Assembly: GCA_023014485.1 (NCBI GenBank)
Contig: JAJOZX010000942.1
Coordinates: 424,501-488,500, forward strand
Direction of reading: 5' to 3'
Length of the DNA stretch: 64,000 bases
Origin: Bathynomus jamesi
Taxonomy: Eukaryota > Arthropoda > Malacostraca > Isopoda > Cirolanidae
Positions within the stretch are counted from its first letter, which is position 1; every line of letters begins with the position of its first letter. Shown here one piece after another: positions 54,133-64,000 of the stretch. The translations under genes and the position numbers were made by a program. Below the pieces are notes generated by a model, which saw only the letters and a program-made list of their open reading frames with translations, searched no databases and was not told where the DNA came from.

Positions 54133-55458
54133 GGATCCAGGATAAGACTGAGAAGCAGAGGGCTCTGCACTCATGGATCCAGGCTGAGGCTGAGAGGCAA
54201 AGGGCTCTGCACTCATGGATCCAGGCTGAGGCTGAGAGGCAAAGGGCTCTGCACTCATGGATCCAGGCTGAGGCTGAGAGGCAAAGGGCTCTGCACTCAT
54301 GGATCCAGGCTGAGGCTGAGAGGCAAAGGGCTCTGCACTCATGGATCCAGGCTGAGGCTGAGAGGCAAAGGGCTCTGCACTCATGGATCCAGGCTGAGGC
54401 TGAGAGGCAAAGGGCTCTGCACTCATGGATCCAGGCTGAGGCTGAGAGGCAAAGGGCTCTGCACTCATGGATCCAGGCTGAGGCTGAGAGGCAAAGGGCT
54501 CTGCACTCATGGATCCAGGCTGAGGCTGAGAGGCAAAGGGCTTTGCACTCATGGATCCAGGCTGAGGCTGAGAGGCAAAGGGCTCTGCACTCATGGATCC
54601 AGGCTGAGGCTGAGAGGCAAAGGGCTCTGCACTCATGGATCCAGGCTGAGGCTGAGAGGCAAAGGGCTCTGCACTCATGGATCCAGGCTGAGGCTGAGAA
54701 GCAAAGGGCTCTGCACTCATGGATCCAGGCTGAGGCTGAGGCAAAGGGCTCTGCACTCATGGATCCAGGCTGAGGCTGAGAGGCAAAGGGCTCTGCACTC
54801 ATGGATCCAGGCTGAGGCTGAGAGGCAAAGGGCTCTGCACTCATAGATCCAGGCTGAGGCTGAGAGGCAAAGGGCTCTGCACTCATGGATCCAGGCTGAG
54901 GCTGCGAGGCAAAGGGCTCTGCACTCATGGATCCAGGCTGAGGCTGAGAGGCAAAGGGCTCTGCACTCATGGATCCAGGCTGAGGCTGAGAGGCAAAGGG
55001 CTCTGCACTCATGGATCCAGGCTGAGGCTGAGAGGCAAAGGGCTCTGCACTCATGGATCCAGGCTGAGGCTTAAAGGCAAAGGGCTCTGCACTCATGGGT
55101 CTAGGATGAGGCTTAAAGGCAAAGGGCTCTGCACTCATGGGTCTAGGATGAGGCTTAAAGGCAAAGGGCTCTGCACTCATGGGTCTAGGATGAGGCTTAA
55201 AGGCAAAGGGCTCTGCACTCATGGGTCTAGGATGAGGCTTAAAGGCAAAGGGCTCTGCACTCATGGGTCTAGGATGAGGCTTAAAGGCAAAGGGCTCTGC
55301 ACTCATGGGTCTAGGATGAGGCTTAAAGGCAAAGGGCTCTGCACTCATGGGTCTAGGATGAGGCTTAAAGGCAAAGGGCTCTGCACTCATGGGTCTAGGA
55401 TGAGGCTTAAAGGCAAAGGGCTCTGCACTCATGGATCCAGGATGAAGCTGAGTGGCAG
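54133..55458 (-). repeat. 42-bp minisatellite, two unit types
   Basis: About 31 units of 42 bp. Type I (54140-55070) carries CATGGATCCAGGCTGAGG; type II (about 55070-55435) carries CATGGGTCTAGGATGAGG. On the minus strand a unit reads MSAEPFASQPQPGS or MSAEPFAFKPHPRP. A two-base deletion near 54740 shifts frame but both frames stay open. There is no ATG outside the array and no splice context, so a gene is doubtful. Confidence 0.95.
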
Positions 55459-55854
55459 CCAAATGCCAAAAAATATTTGTTTCAACTAAATCATTACAAT
55501 TTCAGAGACTGTAGGTCTTGATAAATTTTACTGTATTGAAGGAAAAATTTGCGACAATATTAGTTCACATACATATTTATTTTAGTTTAATAGACTATCT
55601 ATTACTTTGCCTTCTATTACTATTTCAGCCAAAATATTATGATCTATTACTATTACTTGAAAAATCCTGTAATAGTCTATTTCTATTACTATTACCGCAT
55701 GTCTGGTAGAGAATGGTTCAAATATATCAACTGGTATAGATTCAGTAATTCATCAAATCAACACTGATATATTTGAACCATTCTCTAAGTTTCCTGTAGA
55801 CACTTTTTTCATTCAAAAGATTACACATACTATAATCATTAACCTAACCTTACT

Positions 55855-56893
55855 GAACCAAACTTGGCCAATTTAGTTACCAGACTGCATAATCTCCTCA
55901 AATTTTCCAATCCATTGCATGAGGATATTTTTAATGACACACTTGTGCCTAATGCATCAGGTGAGAGTTTTAACTAAAATTACTGATGCACAATAGTCAG
56001 GAGAGAGTTTTCACCGAAATTAAAATTCTGACTGAAATTAATAGTCCTGAGAATTTTTTTCCAAACTGAATTAGTGCAAGACTTTCAACTTACAAGCACA
56101 AATTTTTCATATTGAGTGAGATTTGCACATTTTGGGAAGACATTTTTTCTAAAAATGGGAGCATCATACAAGAATTTTCCAGATTCTGAAATCTGGCTTA
56201 GTTGGGTTGAAATAACCATACATCTTAAGCTTTTCCTGAGGATTCAAACCAGTTTTGTATCTGTCTTTGCACCGAGAGTTGGAATAGGTGCAAGTATAGG
56301 CCTAATGTACATAATTTAACCTACATTTACAATTTTCAGTGGGAGATTTTCCTCACATCAAGTTTTAGAAATCAGTATCCTCCAAGATTCCCACAATGAA
56401 TAAATAAGAAGACCATGATTTTTAATCTACAGAGGGCTTCAGAATTTTTGAGTTTCATGCTTGATAAGGTAGGCCAAATTACATGTTTATTGCATGTACT
56501 AATAGGGCCCCAGTAGGGTAAAATTCCAGTAGTAGTTCAATGACAGAGTCCATAATTACTAACTTAACATAGCTTAACTTAACCCCCGACTGCAAAATTT
56601 GCGAAATTCTTGCATGATGTTCCTTTTTTTTTTTAATTCTTTTCAAATTGTAAAATCTTCCTGCAATATAAAAAATGTTTACTCATTTTATTTTAAAGTC
56701 TTGCCCTAATGCATTTTAAAGAAAATTTTTTTTGGTTATTTCAGTCCAAAATTTTAATTTTTGTTAAAGTTTTCACTAATTTCAATTAAAATTCTCACCT
56801 GATGGGTTAGCACAAGAATGTTACAGAAAAAAGCCTTGTGTGACACATCAGAAAATTATAGCAAATTATGCAGTCTAGACGCAACCAACCTAA
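55855..56893. mobile_element. Long-inverted-repeat element
   Basis: CAGACTGCATAATCTCC..., CTTGTGCCTAATGCATCAGG and TGAGAGTTTTAACTAAAATT on the left recur inverted on the right (AATTAAAATTCTCACCTGAT, GCACAAG, GCAGTCTAG). Arms of 150 bp or more, diverged. No transposase. Confidence 0.65.
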
Positions 56894-57432
56894 CCTGGTC
56901 AGAGATGGGCAGTATCAATGATATTAATGGTACGGTATCTTAAAATGGTATAGGCCATATTTGATACAAGATACATTTCAGGAATCTCAATCCCTGCTGT
57001 TGTGACTTTTGAAATAAAAATTATGTACCTTCCAACCAATGGGAGTGCCAAATGTATGATAGTTAATCTTGAGGCAGGAACTATTTCAAAAGCACAATTA
57101 TTATTGTGTGAACTACAATGGCATAGGTAGGGTTACCAGAAATCTTTGTGGCCAAAACTCTGGATTTCTGGATACATACCATATTTCACTCTAAATAACC
57201 AGAGAAAGGTACTTTGTTCTTCTTCTGCTTTGACTATTATCTAGAATAAATAAATAATTAATTTAATTAATTTGGTGGTGTAGCTGAGGGAGACATGGGA
57301 AAGCAATTGCTTCCCAAAATTCTAGCTTGTCCCTTTCTACTTCTAACAAAAATTGCTGATATCAAACTAAAAATGAAATAATTCTAAAAATAAGATACTG
57401 CATACTTTTAAAACTAGTAGTAGTAATAAACT

Positions 57433-57790
57433 AGCGAAAGGTCGGCACTACGCGCCAATTTTGCTAGATCTGCGGTGCTTCAGCTGAATTGTGGGCCTAC
57501 GGCATATTTTATTTTGAACATCAGTAGCCCTTTATCTGGATATCATTCCTATTCCTCTCACCTTGGGCCTCAGTAATTGGGGTGCCTGCGGCCTTCCAGT
57601 TACTGGCAAACCAATTATTCATTCAATAAAACTACAGAAAAGAACGCAGCCATGAAAATCTAAAGCTTCACAAATCTTAATACAATGAGCTCGGATTTGA
57701 AGCCTAAGATTTTCATGACTTCGTTCATTTCTATAGTTTTATTGACCAAATAACTGAACCGACAGTAATTGGGGGCCCTGCGGCCCGCCA
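57433..57790 (-). mobile_element. Helitron-like fragment, minus strand
   Basis: Reverse reading ends GCGCGTAGTGCCGACC, a few bases, then CTAG before T, with a short potential hairpin. The body has GAAAAGAACGCAGCCATGAA and its inverse, shared with 27.6-28.4 kb. Confidence 0.45.
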
Positions 57791-57794
57791 AATC

Positions 57795-58140
57795 ATAGTT
57801 TTCATTGTTTCGAGTGCATCAATAATATTGTTATAGTGTTCCATTAGTTGTGATAAGCATGATCTTCCTGACCGGAATCGATGTTGGTTATCATTTTTTT
57901 TCTGAGTTTCCCCATTAACCCCACCCCTCTCCCCCAATACCCCCCCTTCCCCCATTAACCCCACCCCTCTCCCCCAATACCCCCATCCTTCCCCATTACC
58001 CCCAAGGGGGGAAGGGGGCTGGCACCTTGCAAAGGATTTACTTTATTTTTTTTCGCATCTATTTTTCTGAGTTTCCCCATTAACCCCACCCCCTCCCCCA
58101 TTTTGTGCCAAAATTATGATTAAAAATGAAGAAATGGGAA
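57795..58140 (-). repeat. LINE family A scrap followed by C-rich tandem units
   Basis: The minus strand encodes NDNQHRFRSGRSCLSQLMEH at 57795-57900, the same site as in the 0.7-2.5 kb LINE. Then CCCCATTAACCCCACCCC units repeat through about 58110. Confidence 0.75.
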
Positions 58141-58286
58141 GAACTGTACCCCTAAAAGGGGGGCATGATTTATGTTAGGGAATTTTTTTTAGCATGGGCA
58201 CTGCACAATAAAAAGACGCATCGAATGGTGAAAACCGCATTGTTCTACACCAATTGTAGTGACCCGTAGGTGTGCACAAAAAAACT

Positions 58287-58335
<49 letters not shown>

Positions 58336-58951
58336 AAAGGCTTCATTTCTGAAATAGTATATTAGATTATAATATACAGAATTATAAGTTTGTTACATTT
58401 ATTACATTTACCCAAAATTAAAAATAGAGCAAGTATTTGAAAGTGTTACAGCACACAGCCTCAAATAAAGTTTTTACCTATTATAAGTTCTGAGCTATAT
58501 TTACTTACCATATCTGAATGTCATTAGTTTTAGAACAGTCACAAAAAATTAAAGAAATAAACTTTCTATCATAAAATATTCTAGTTCCTTATTAATGGAA
58601 CATTTTATGATACAAAGTGCAAAACCTGAGAAAGTGACCAATAATTTCAAAATTAAATCATCAAGTATTATGTTATCAAAACCTTTGTTTATGTACCAAA
58701 ACTAATTTTAGGCATGTCATTTAAAATATAATGAGTTACTGTAAATGACTTAAAAGCTCTTTTTCTTTATCATTTCTAGTCTCCAAACCTAAACTGATTA
58801 GAGAAGTATCGTGTATTAAACAAAGATACTTAGTTGTGTATCTTGTATCTATCTTTGATTTGCAATAAGCTAGCATCTTGTATTTTGTATCTAAGATACA
58901 TTTCTTAGTATATCTTACCCATCTCTGAACCTAGCCTAATCTAACCTAACC

Positions 58952-59105
58952 TGATTAGTAAATAAGTTTCATGGAGACCAGTTCTTTGAAACTTGTTACG
59001 AAGATCCTGATTGGTTGAAATTGATTATGTGGGGAATAACTAACCAATCTAAAACTACCACCTAACCTAGTGTACTCTGGTCTCCATGAAACTTATATTT
59101 GCCAT
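58952..59105. repeat. Small inverted repeat
   Basis: AATAAGTTTCATGGAGACCA and its inverse TGGTCTCCATGAAACTTATA are 80-odd bp apart. It lies between the hAT-like element and the next gene. Confidence 0.75.
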
Positions 59106-59633
59106 CAAATTTAATGTATTACAAAGCTATTATGAACTATCTATGAGCATCAATAAATGTACACCTACATAACACTGATTCTGTTTATATAGAATTTTTT
59201 GTTTTTATATGCATTTGTGGGCGCTGGTTTCAGAGATAATCCATTTTTCATATTTTACCAGTATAATATTATGGGTGCAGCAATATCATAATAATCAGGA
59301 ATTGTTGAGAACAATCCAGATGTTCATTGACAGTTTCTTGCTCTAGAAATTACCCAAAACTTCCACTGTGCTATATAAAGAAGAGTGCAGAGTCTGAAGT
59401 CAGTAAGTGTGAGCACACAAAGAAAGCAGGTTGTTTGTCTGATGGTTACCAGCACTGAGGTACTGTGTTTCTGTGCTGACGATTTGAGTGTTATCAATCC
59501 TTTTTTATTGCAAACATTATTTCAGTATTGTGAATACATCTTTTTTCTGGAATCTGTAATCTGTTGCAGATTTAATAACTCTTCTCTCTATATCTGCAGG
59601 TTATGATTAATGTAGTACAGTTTGGTAAAGAGA

Positions 59634-61450
59634 ATGGCAACTAGACCTTGTAAACACTCACTGGATATATTCTGCTACATTTGTGGGTATTACATAGGCC
59701 CCAAGCAAGTATCGCACAAGATTGTGAAAGGCACCAAGTTCTGGATCACGTATCGGCTCTATTTTGGTATGCCTATGGGTGACCAAGATAAGCCCTGGGC
59801 ACCCCATGTGATCTGTGGAAGCTGCCACTCCACACTTGAAGGGTGGCTGCAGAGAGTACACAAGGCAATGCCCTTTGTGGTACCCAGAATATGGAGAGAA
59901 CCAAAGAGCCACCACGATGATTGCTACTACTGCATGGTAGATGTTTCTAAGTACAGGAAAGTTAAAGGAAGGCAGACTCTTCAGTATCCAAGCATAGCAT
60001 CGTCCATAGCTCCTGTACTACATGGCAAAGGTCTTCCAATACCACATCCACCAGAACAGGTACCATATCTATCCATTACTTTACCTTCTGTATTTACAGA
60101 CTGTGGGTCATTATGTGTCAATTTTTCTTAGTGCTGATGCTCTTCTACATATATAGCTATGCCTATACAGTATTTTGTTTCTTTGCTTTGCAGGTTGAAA
60201 ATGAGGAGGCAGCTACCTCATCTGAGATGTCGGCTGGTGAGGACAGTCATGATGAAGACTATACAGTAACTTTCAGTACAAACCCTCACTTTCCAAATCA
60301 GAGGGAATTGGACGACTTAATTAGAGATTTGGGTCTGACGAAATCAGGGTCTGAGCTTCTGACCTCCAGACTCAAAGAGTGGAATTTGCTTGGAGAAGAC
60401 TGCAAGAGCACTGTATACCGAAAGTGGCATGAAGAGTTTGCAAGGTTCTACGATGTCAATGGCTCTCTCTGTTATTGCAGCGAGGTTAATGGTCTATTCA
60501 CAGCTATTGGGTTAACACATATACCCTCAGAGTGGCGCCTGTTTATTGACAGTTTAACTCGGAGTTTAAAAGCTGTTCTACTCCACAATGGGAACAAATA
60601 TCCATCTATACCAGGTGCACATTCTGTTCAAATGAAAGATGACTATGAAAATGTCAAACAACTGCTCACTCAAATCAGGTATGAACAATATAACTGGGAC
60701 GTGTGTGGTGATTTCAAAATGATTGGTTTTCTGTTAGGTTTACAAGGAGGGTTTACTAAATATTCATGCTTTCTTTGCCTGTGGGATAGCAGGGTTTCAA
60801 CTGAGCACTATAAAACAGTTCAGTGGCCTCCACGTGAAGGACTGCAACCAGGAAAGTACAATGTACTCAGGGAACCTCTTGTGAAGCCTGACATAGTTCT
60901 GCTACCACCTCTCCATATTAAGTTGGGTCTAATTAAGCAGTTTGTAACTGCATTAGATTTTGGAGGGGAAGTTTTCCAACAGATTCGGGTCATGTTCCCT
61001 AAACTCTCTGAGGCCAAAGTCAAGGCTGGCATCTTTGTAGGACCACAAGTCAAGGCACTGTTGAATTCAAAGAACCTTGAAGCCAAGATGACTCCGATCG
61101 AAAAAGAGGCTTGGTGTGCTTTCAGTGATGTGGTTCGTGGAGTTTTAGGAAACCATAAAGCACCAAACTATCAGGAGTTAGTGTCAAACTTGATTAAGTG
61201 CTATGGCAAAATGGGGTGCTGTATGCCTTTAAAATTACACTATCTACATTAACATCTAGACTTTTTTCGTGATAACCTGGGTGATGTGAGTGAAGAACAT
61301 GGCGAAAGATTCCATCAAGATATTCAAACGATGGAGAAAAGGTACCAGGGCCATTGGGATGCTTCCATGATGGGAGACTACGTATGGTCGCTGATCAGAA
61401 AGGATAAAAATGTTCATACGCAGAAGTCACGTTCTTCAGTGCATTTTTAA
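59634..61450 (+). pseudogene. Two-exon Cys-rich repeated-family gene (ORF A), one nonsense codon
   Basis: Exon 1 is 59634-60059 (142 codons; ATG at 59634, upstream TTG ignored), donor CAG|GTACCA. Exon 2 starts 60194 after TTTGCTTTGCAG; the intron is 134 nt and phase 0. Residues C6, C14/C17, C61/C64 and C97/C100 look like zinc-binding pairs. Landmarks: GDQDKPWAPHVICGSC, WREPKSHHDDCYYC, GDFKMIGFLLGLQGG, CFLCLWDSR, LLPPLHIKLGLIKQF, GNHKAPNYQELV, then TAA at 61250. The same frame continues HLDFFRDNLGDVSEEHGERF to HQDIQTMEKRYQGHW and a stop at 61448. I recognise it as an unnamed multi-copy invertebrate family; function unknown, transposon origin suspected. The neighbour ORF B is convergent. Confidence 0.85.
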
Positions 61451-62577
61451 AGAATACACACTGCATAGTAATGAGGCTTGTTATTCTCTTATCAGTTCTC
61501 CTCATGATATATATTATATCCTTTGCACCATTTTGGGTTTGTCAAACAATTTTGGCTCAATAAACATTAATTTCCAAGTGTTTTTGTTTTCAGATAATAT
61601 TTATGTTAGCCTTCTTTATATACTTTGCCATATGAAAAGTGTGATAACCTATATTTTTGAAACAGTTGATGACAGAGCAAAACCAATATCATTTTTGGAA
61701 TCAGCACCCCGAAATCATTAAGAAAACAGAAAAATCACAATAAACAGAAAATTTTTCAAATTTTTACCCAGTGTAATAACTAGGCCTATAACTAGCTATA
61801 AAAGAGTAACTGGCCAGTTACTTTCTAAAGTTCCAGTCAGTTCCAGTTCAAACTTAAAATGTTGGTTCTGATGCATCCCTACTGCAGATCTATCCCAAGA
61901 TTTCTCAAGGTACATTCTTAGGCTTTGATAGCTGGGATAACAATTGATATATCTTCAGAGCTTAATCTCAATGCAAGGTCCTTAAATGGTTCTAATATGT
62001 TTATTACATTTTCAATCAGTGCCCATTGGGTTAAGTGATGGCATGTCTAAGTTATTTTCAGCAGCAATAGAGTAATGCTCATTCTGTTCTAGTATGAGAG
62101 CTTAGCCTGTTCAAAAATCAACTTTTTCTTATTTTCATAGGTTTCTGTACTTTTTCCCATGCTTTTTGACCTGAAAAGGCCGAAAATCACAACCATTTTG
62201 ACCTAGGTTGTTGGGAAGCATTGCGCATGGAGCTTTAAGTTTTCTGCCTTGAAATCGGCCAAAAGCACCAGTTCCGGGGTCCCTTGAATCATGTTTTGCA
62301 CTATAACTTTTTATCTAAACAAGATAGAGCAACAAAATAGGCACCAAATTAAAGTGTTTTTAATCCTCTTTCTAACTTATACAATTATGATAGTCTTGGA
62401 ACAAGAAATGGCACTGGTACATACAAAGATTTCAGAAATATCACAAAATTCGTTTTCTCACACTCAAGGCAGACAAGGCGCCTTATTCATGACACAAATT
62501 TGAGATTAACATTTTGTCACAAGTCTAATCGATCAAGAAGTGAAAGCATTACATGATGATTAATTTCATAATGACAT
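61451..62577. other. Spacer between convergent ORFs A and B
   Basis: AT-rich; no further coding signal, and transposon ends were not identified. Confidence 0.45.
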
Positions 62578-64000
62578 TTACACAGTCAGTTGTTGAGTTT
62601 GTTTCTTGAAGCTGTCAAAGCGGCGTCTGTTGAACTCCACAGCTTGAAGGAGATAGTCCCTTTGCTTGGCATCTGTTGTTATGACATTTGCAAAGTCGCT
62701 CATCATCTTGACACCACGTTCAGCAATGTCATTCACCGCTTTCAGATTCTTAACATAGTCCAACGCTTTTCTGTAGTCCTCATTCTGTGGCCAAGACGTG
62801 ACAGGTTCCAGAAGCCACTCAGATCCAATGTTCGGTGTGTCCAGCAGGAAATGTGATTCTGGGCCAATGAGATCAACCAGGGTGGTCTTAGCTGTGACTC
62901 TCTGGAATAGAGGCTTTCCTGTTCTGAAGCTGTCTGGCTTCTCAGTGGCATGTAACTGGGCAGCAATGTCGTGCTTCAATGTGTCACTCAATCTACTGCT
63001 GAACAGGGCAAATGGCACGACTTCCTGCTCAGGTACAATTTGTGGTTTTCCATCTTATTAAGTACTGCATCAGCAAGCTCTGGGTCAGTTTTCTTGTACT
63101 TCAACATGTCCTGGATTAGACTTAGATCATTCACGGGAGCATCTGCAGCAGACATTGACATCATCCATACAGGAGTGTAGAACAGCGCAAGGAAGGTGTT
63201 GAGTCTTTCCAGCTTTGATACAGTGTCTTCGTCATACTCAAGTTGATCTGCAAGCATCAGCATTTTCATGGAGTACAGTTTCTGGCCATCCATCTGGCCT
63301 GATGAATGGCGCCTGGTCGACTCCAGTGAATACCTCGAGGAGGCGTTCCTCCAAGAACAATGACTGTCAGTTCAGCCATTTCCCTGTAGTCGGCTCTTGG
63401 AAGCCTTTCTGCTGTTAGAATGTCTTGGAGTATTTCTTCACTGTTCTTCTTCTTTTCCTTCAGCCATTTGCTGTTGATAGCCAGCATCTTTGGGTTTTCC
63501 TTGGACAAGTCCGTCCAAACATCCTTCAGATGCTCAAACCAGGGATTATCTGGCCCCTTCACCTTCCCAAACAGCTTCTCCCAAACTGCTCCTACTAGGA
63601 TTTCCAGGATGTGATGTCGACAGGCCAGATAAAACACCTTTTTGTTCAGCATTTTCTCTAGCAGTTTGGCAGCTCCTCTGTGAACTCCACTGTTACTGGA
63701 TGTAGTGTCAAAAACAAGGGCAGTAACATCCGTAAGTTCCCATGTCTCCAGTAAATCCATTGAAGCCTCAGCCTGAGCTGTGCCAGAAGAATTGTCGATG
63801 AGAGGTACTCCCAATAACTTTCCTTCAGTGTATGAAGGTGGACCTAGACACTAGCATAGCTAAAGTCTCTGAGGTACTTCCAGGTTCACTGCCCAAGATC
63901 TTTGAGCAACTTTCCATCCCAGTGTAAGGTAGCGTACTGTGGGGGTTTTCACAAAACTTGGACATGTGACTCTGGCTGATATTATACCTGGACAGCATTC
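62578..64000 (-). pseudogene. Transposase-like repeated-family gene (ORF B), frameshifted, runs off the window
   Basis: Minus strand. Pieces in order: ARVTCPSFVKTPTVRYLTL, HWDGKLL / SEPGSTSETLAMLVS, then LLGVPLIDNSSGTAQAEA, VTALVFDTTSSNSGVHRGAA and NKKVFYLACRHHILEILVGA. After a one-base loss near 63290 come LYSMKMLMLADQLEYDEDTV and LALFYTPVW. After another near 63030 come VVPFALFSSRLSDTLK and ERGVKMMSDFANVITTDAKQ, with a stop at 62578. At least three more frame changes lie at 63840-63960. FDTTSSN followed by CRHH resembles the catalytic D and downstream C/DxxH of hAT/Kolobok-type DDE transposases (inference). The family is multi-copy in arthropods. Confidence 0.82.

Larger units (their letters stand above)
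56900..58927. mobile_element. hAT-like element of about 2 kb with nested debris
   Basis: The ends are CAGAGATGGGCAGTATC and its inverse CTTACCCATCTCTG. The flanking octamers AACCTGGT and AACCTAGC match at 6 of 8 positions. The subterminal ATCTTGTATCTAAGATAC blocks are also inverted. No hAT transposase was found inside. It contains the Helitron-like, LINE and simple-repeat pieces listed separately. Confidence 0.7.

Noticed and set aside
54059..55462. 467-codon ORF, the longest in the window
   Set aside because: It is a 42-bp minisatellite open by periodicity. It starts at TTG, crosses a frame-shifting deletion and has no splice or domain context.
55106..55489. Plus-strand ORF of GKGLCTHGSRMRL repeats
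   Set aside because: Antisense shadow of the same minisatellite.

Overview
This window looks like nuclear DNA from an arthropod, more likely a crustacean or chelicerate than an insect (inference). The evidence is split genes with canonical GT..AG introns, dense (TA)n and (CA)n microsatellites, 5S rRNA-derived and tRNA-derived SINEs, CR1/jockey-like LINEs, mariner, Tc1, hAT and Helitron relics, and Penelope-like hairpins. No bacterial features, rRNA operon or CRISPR array were seen.

Left part (about 3.1-20.2 kb, minus strand): thirteen exons of an animal heme peroxidase of the chorion-peroxidase/peroxinectin type. They were found by matching conserved motifs and checking splice phase from exon to exon. 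The 5' end lies beyond 20.2 kb and the last exon(s) were not found. Its introns are packed with SINEs, mariner elements, a LINE with a nested hAT, and foldbacks.

Middle (about 20-40 kb): repeat-dominated. It holds a nearly complete but interrupted LINE (27.06-31.3 kb) followed by about ten copies of a 128-bp satellite that appears to grow out of the LINE 3' tail. It also holds a Helitron, several 5S- and tRNA-SINEs and two further LINE tails.

40.6-46.3 kb (minus strand): five exons of PIGQ/GPI1, a subunit of the GPI-GlcNAc transferase that starts GPI-anchor synthesis. One exon is missing between 40.8 and 43.8 kb and the N-terminal exon(s) are not identified. CpG becomes conspicuously rare from about 44.5 kb to the right end, and the change falls inside PIGQ.

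Right part (46-64 kb): CpG-poor. It holds nested transposons (a hAT inside a mariner), LINE fragments, a 42-bp coding-like minisatellite, a 2-kb hAT-like element, and at the end two convergent genes of poorly described repeated families. One is a two-exon Cys-rich protein with a single nonsense codon. The other is a heavily frameshifted transposase-like protein with a D...CxxH signature.

Single-nucleotide frame breaks recur in host genes and transposons, several at homopolymers. Assembly indels are therefore a serious alternative to pseudogene decay.
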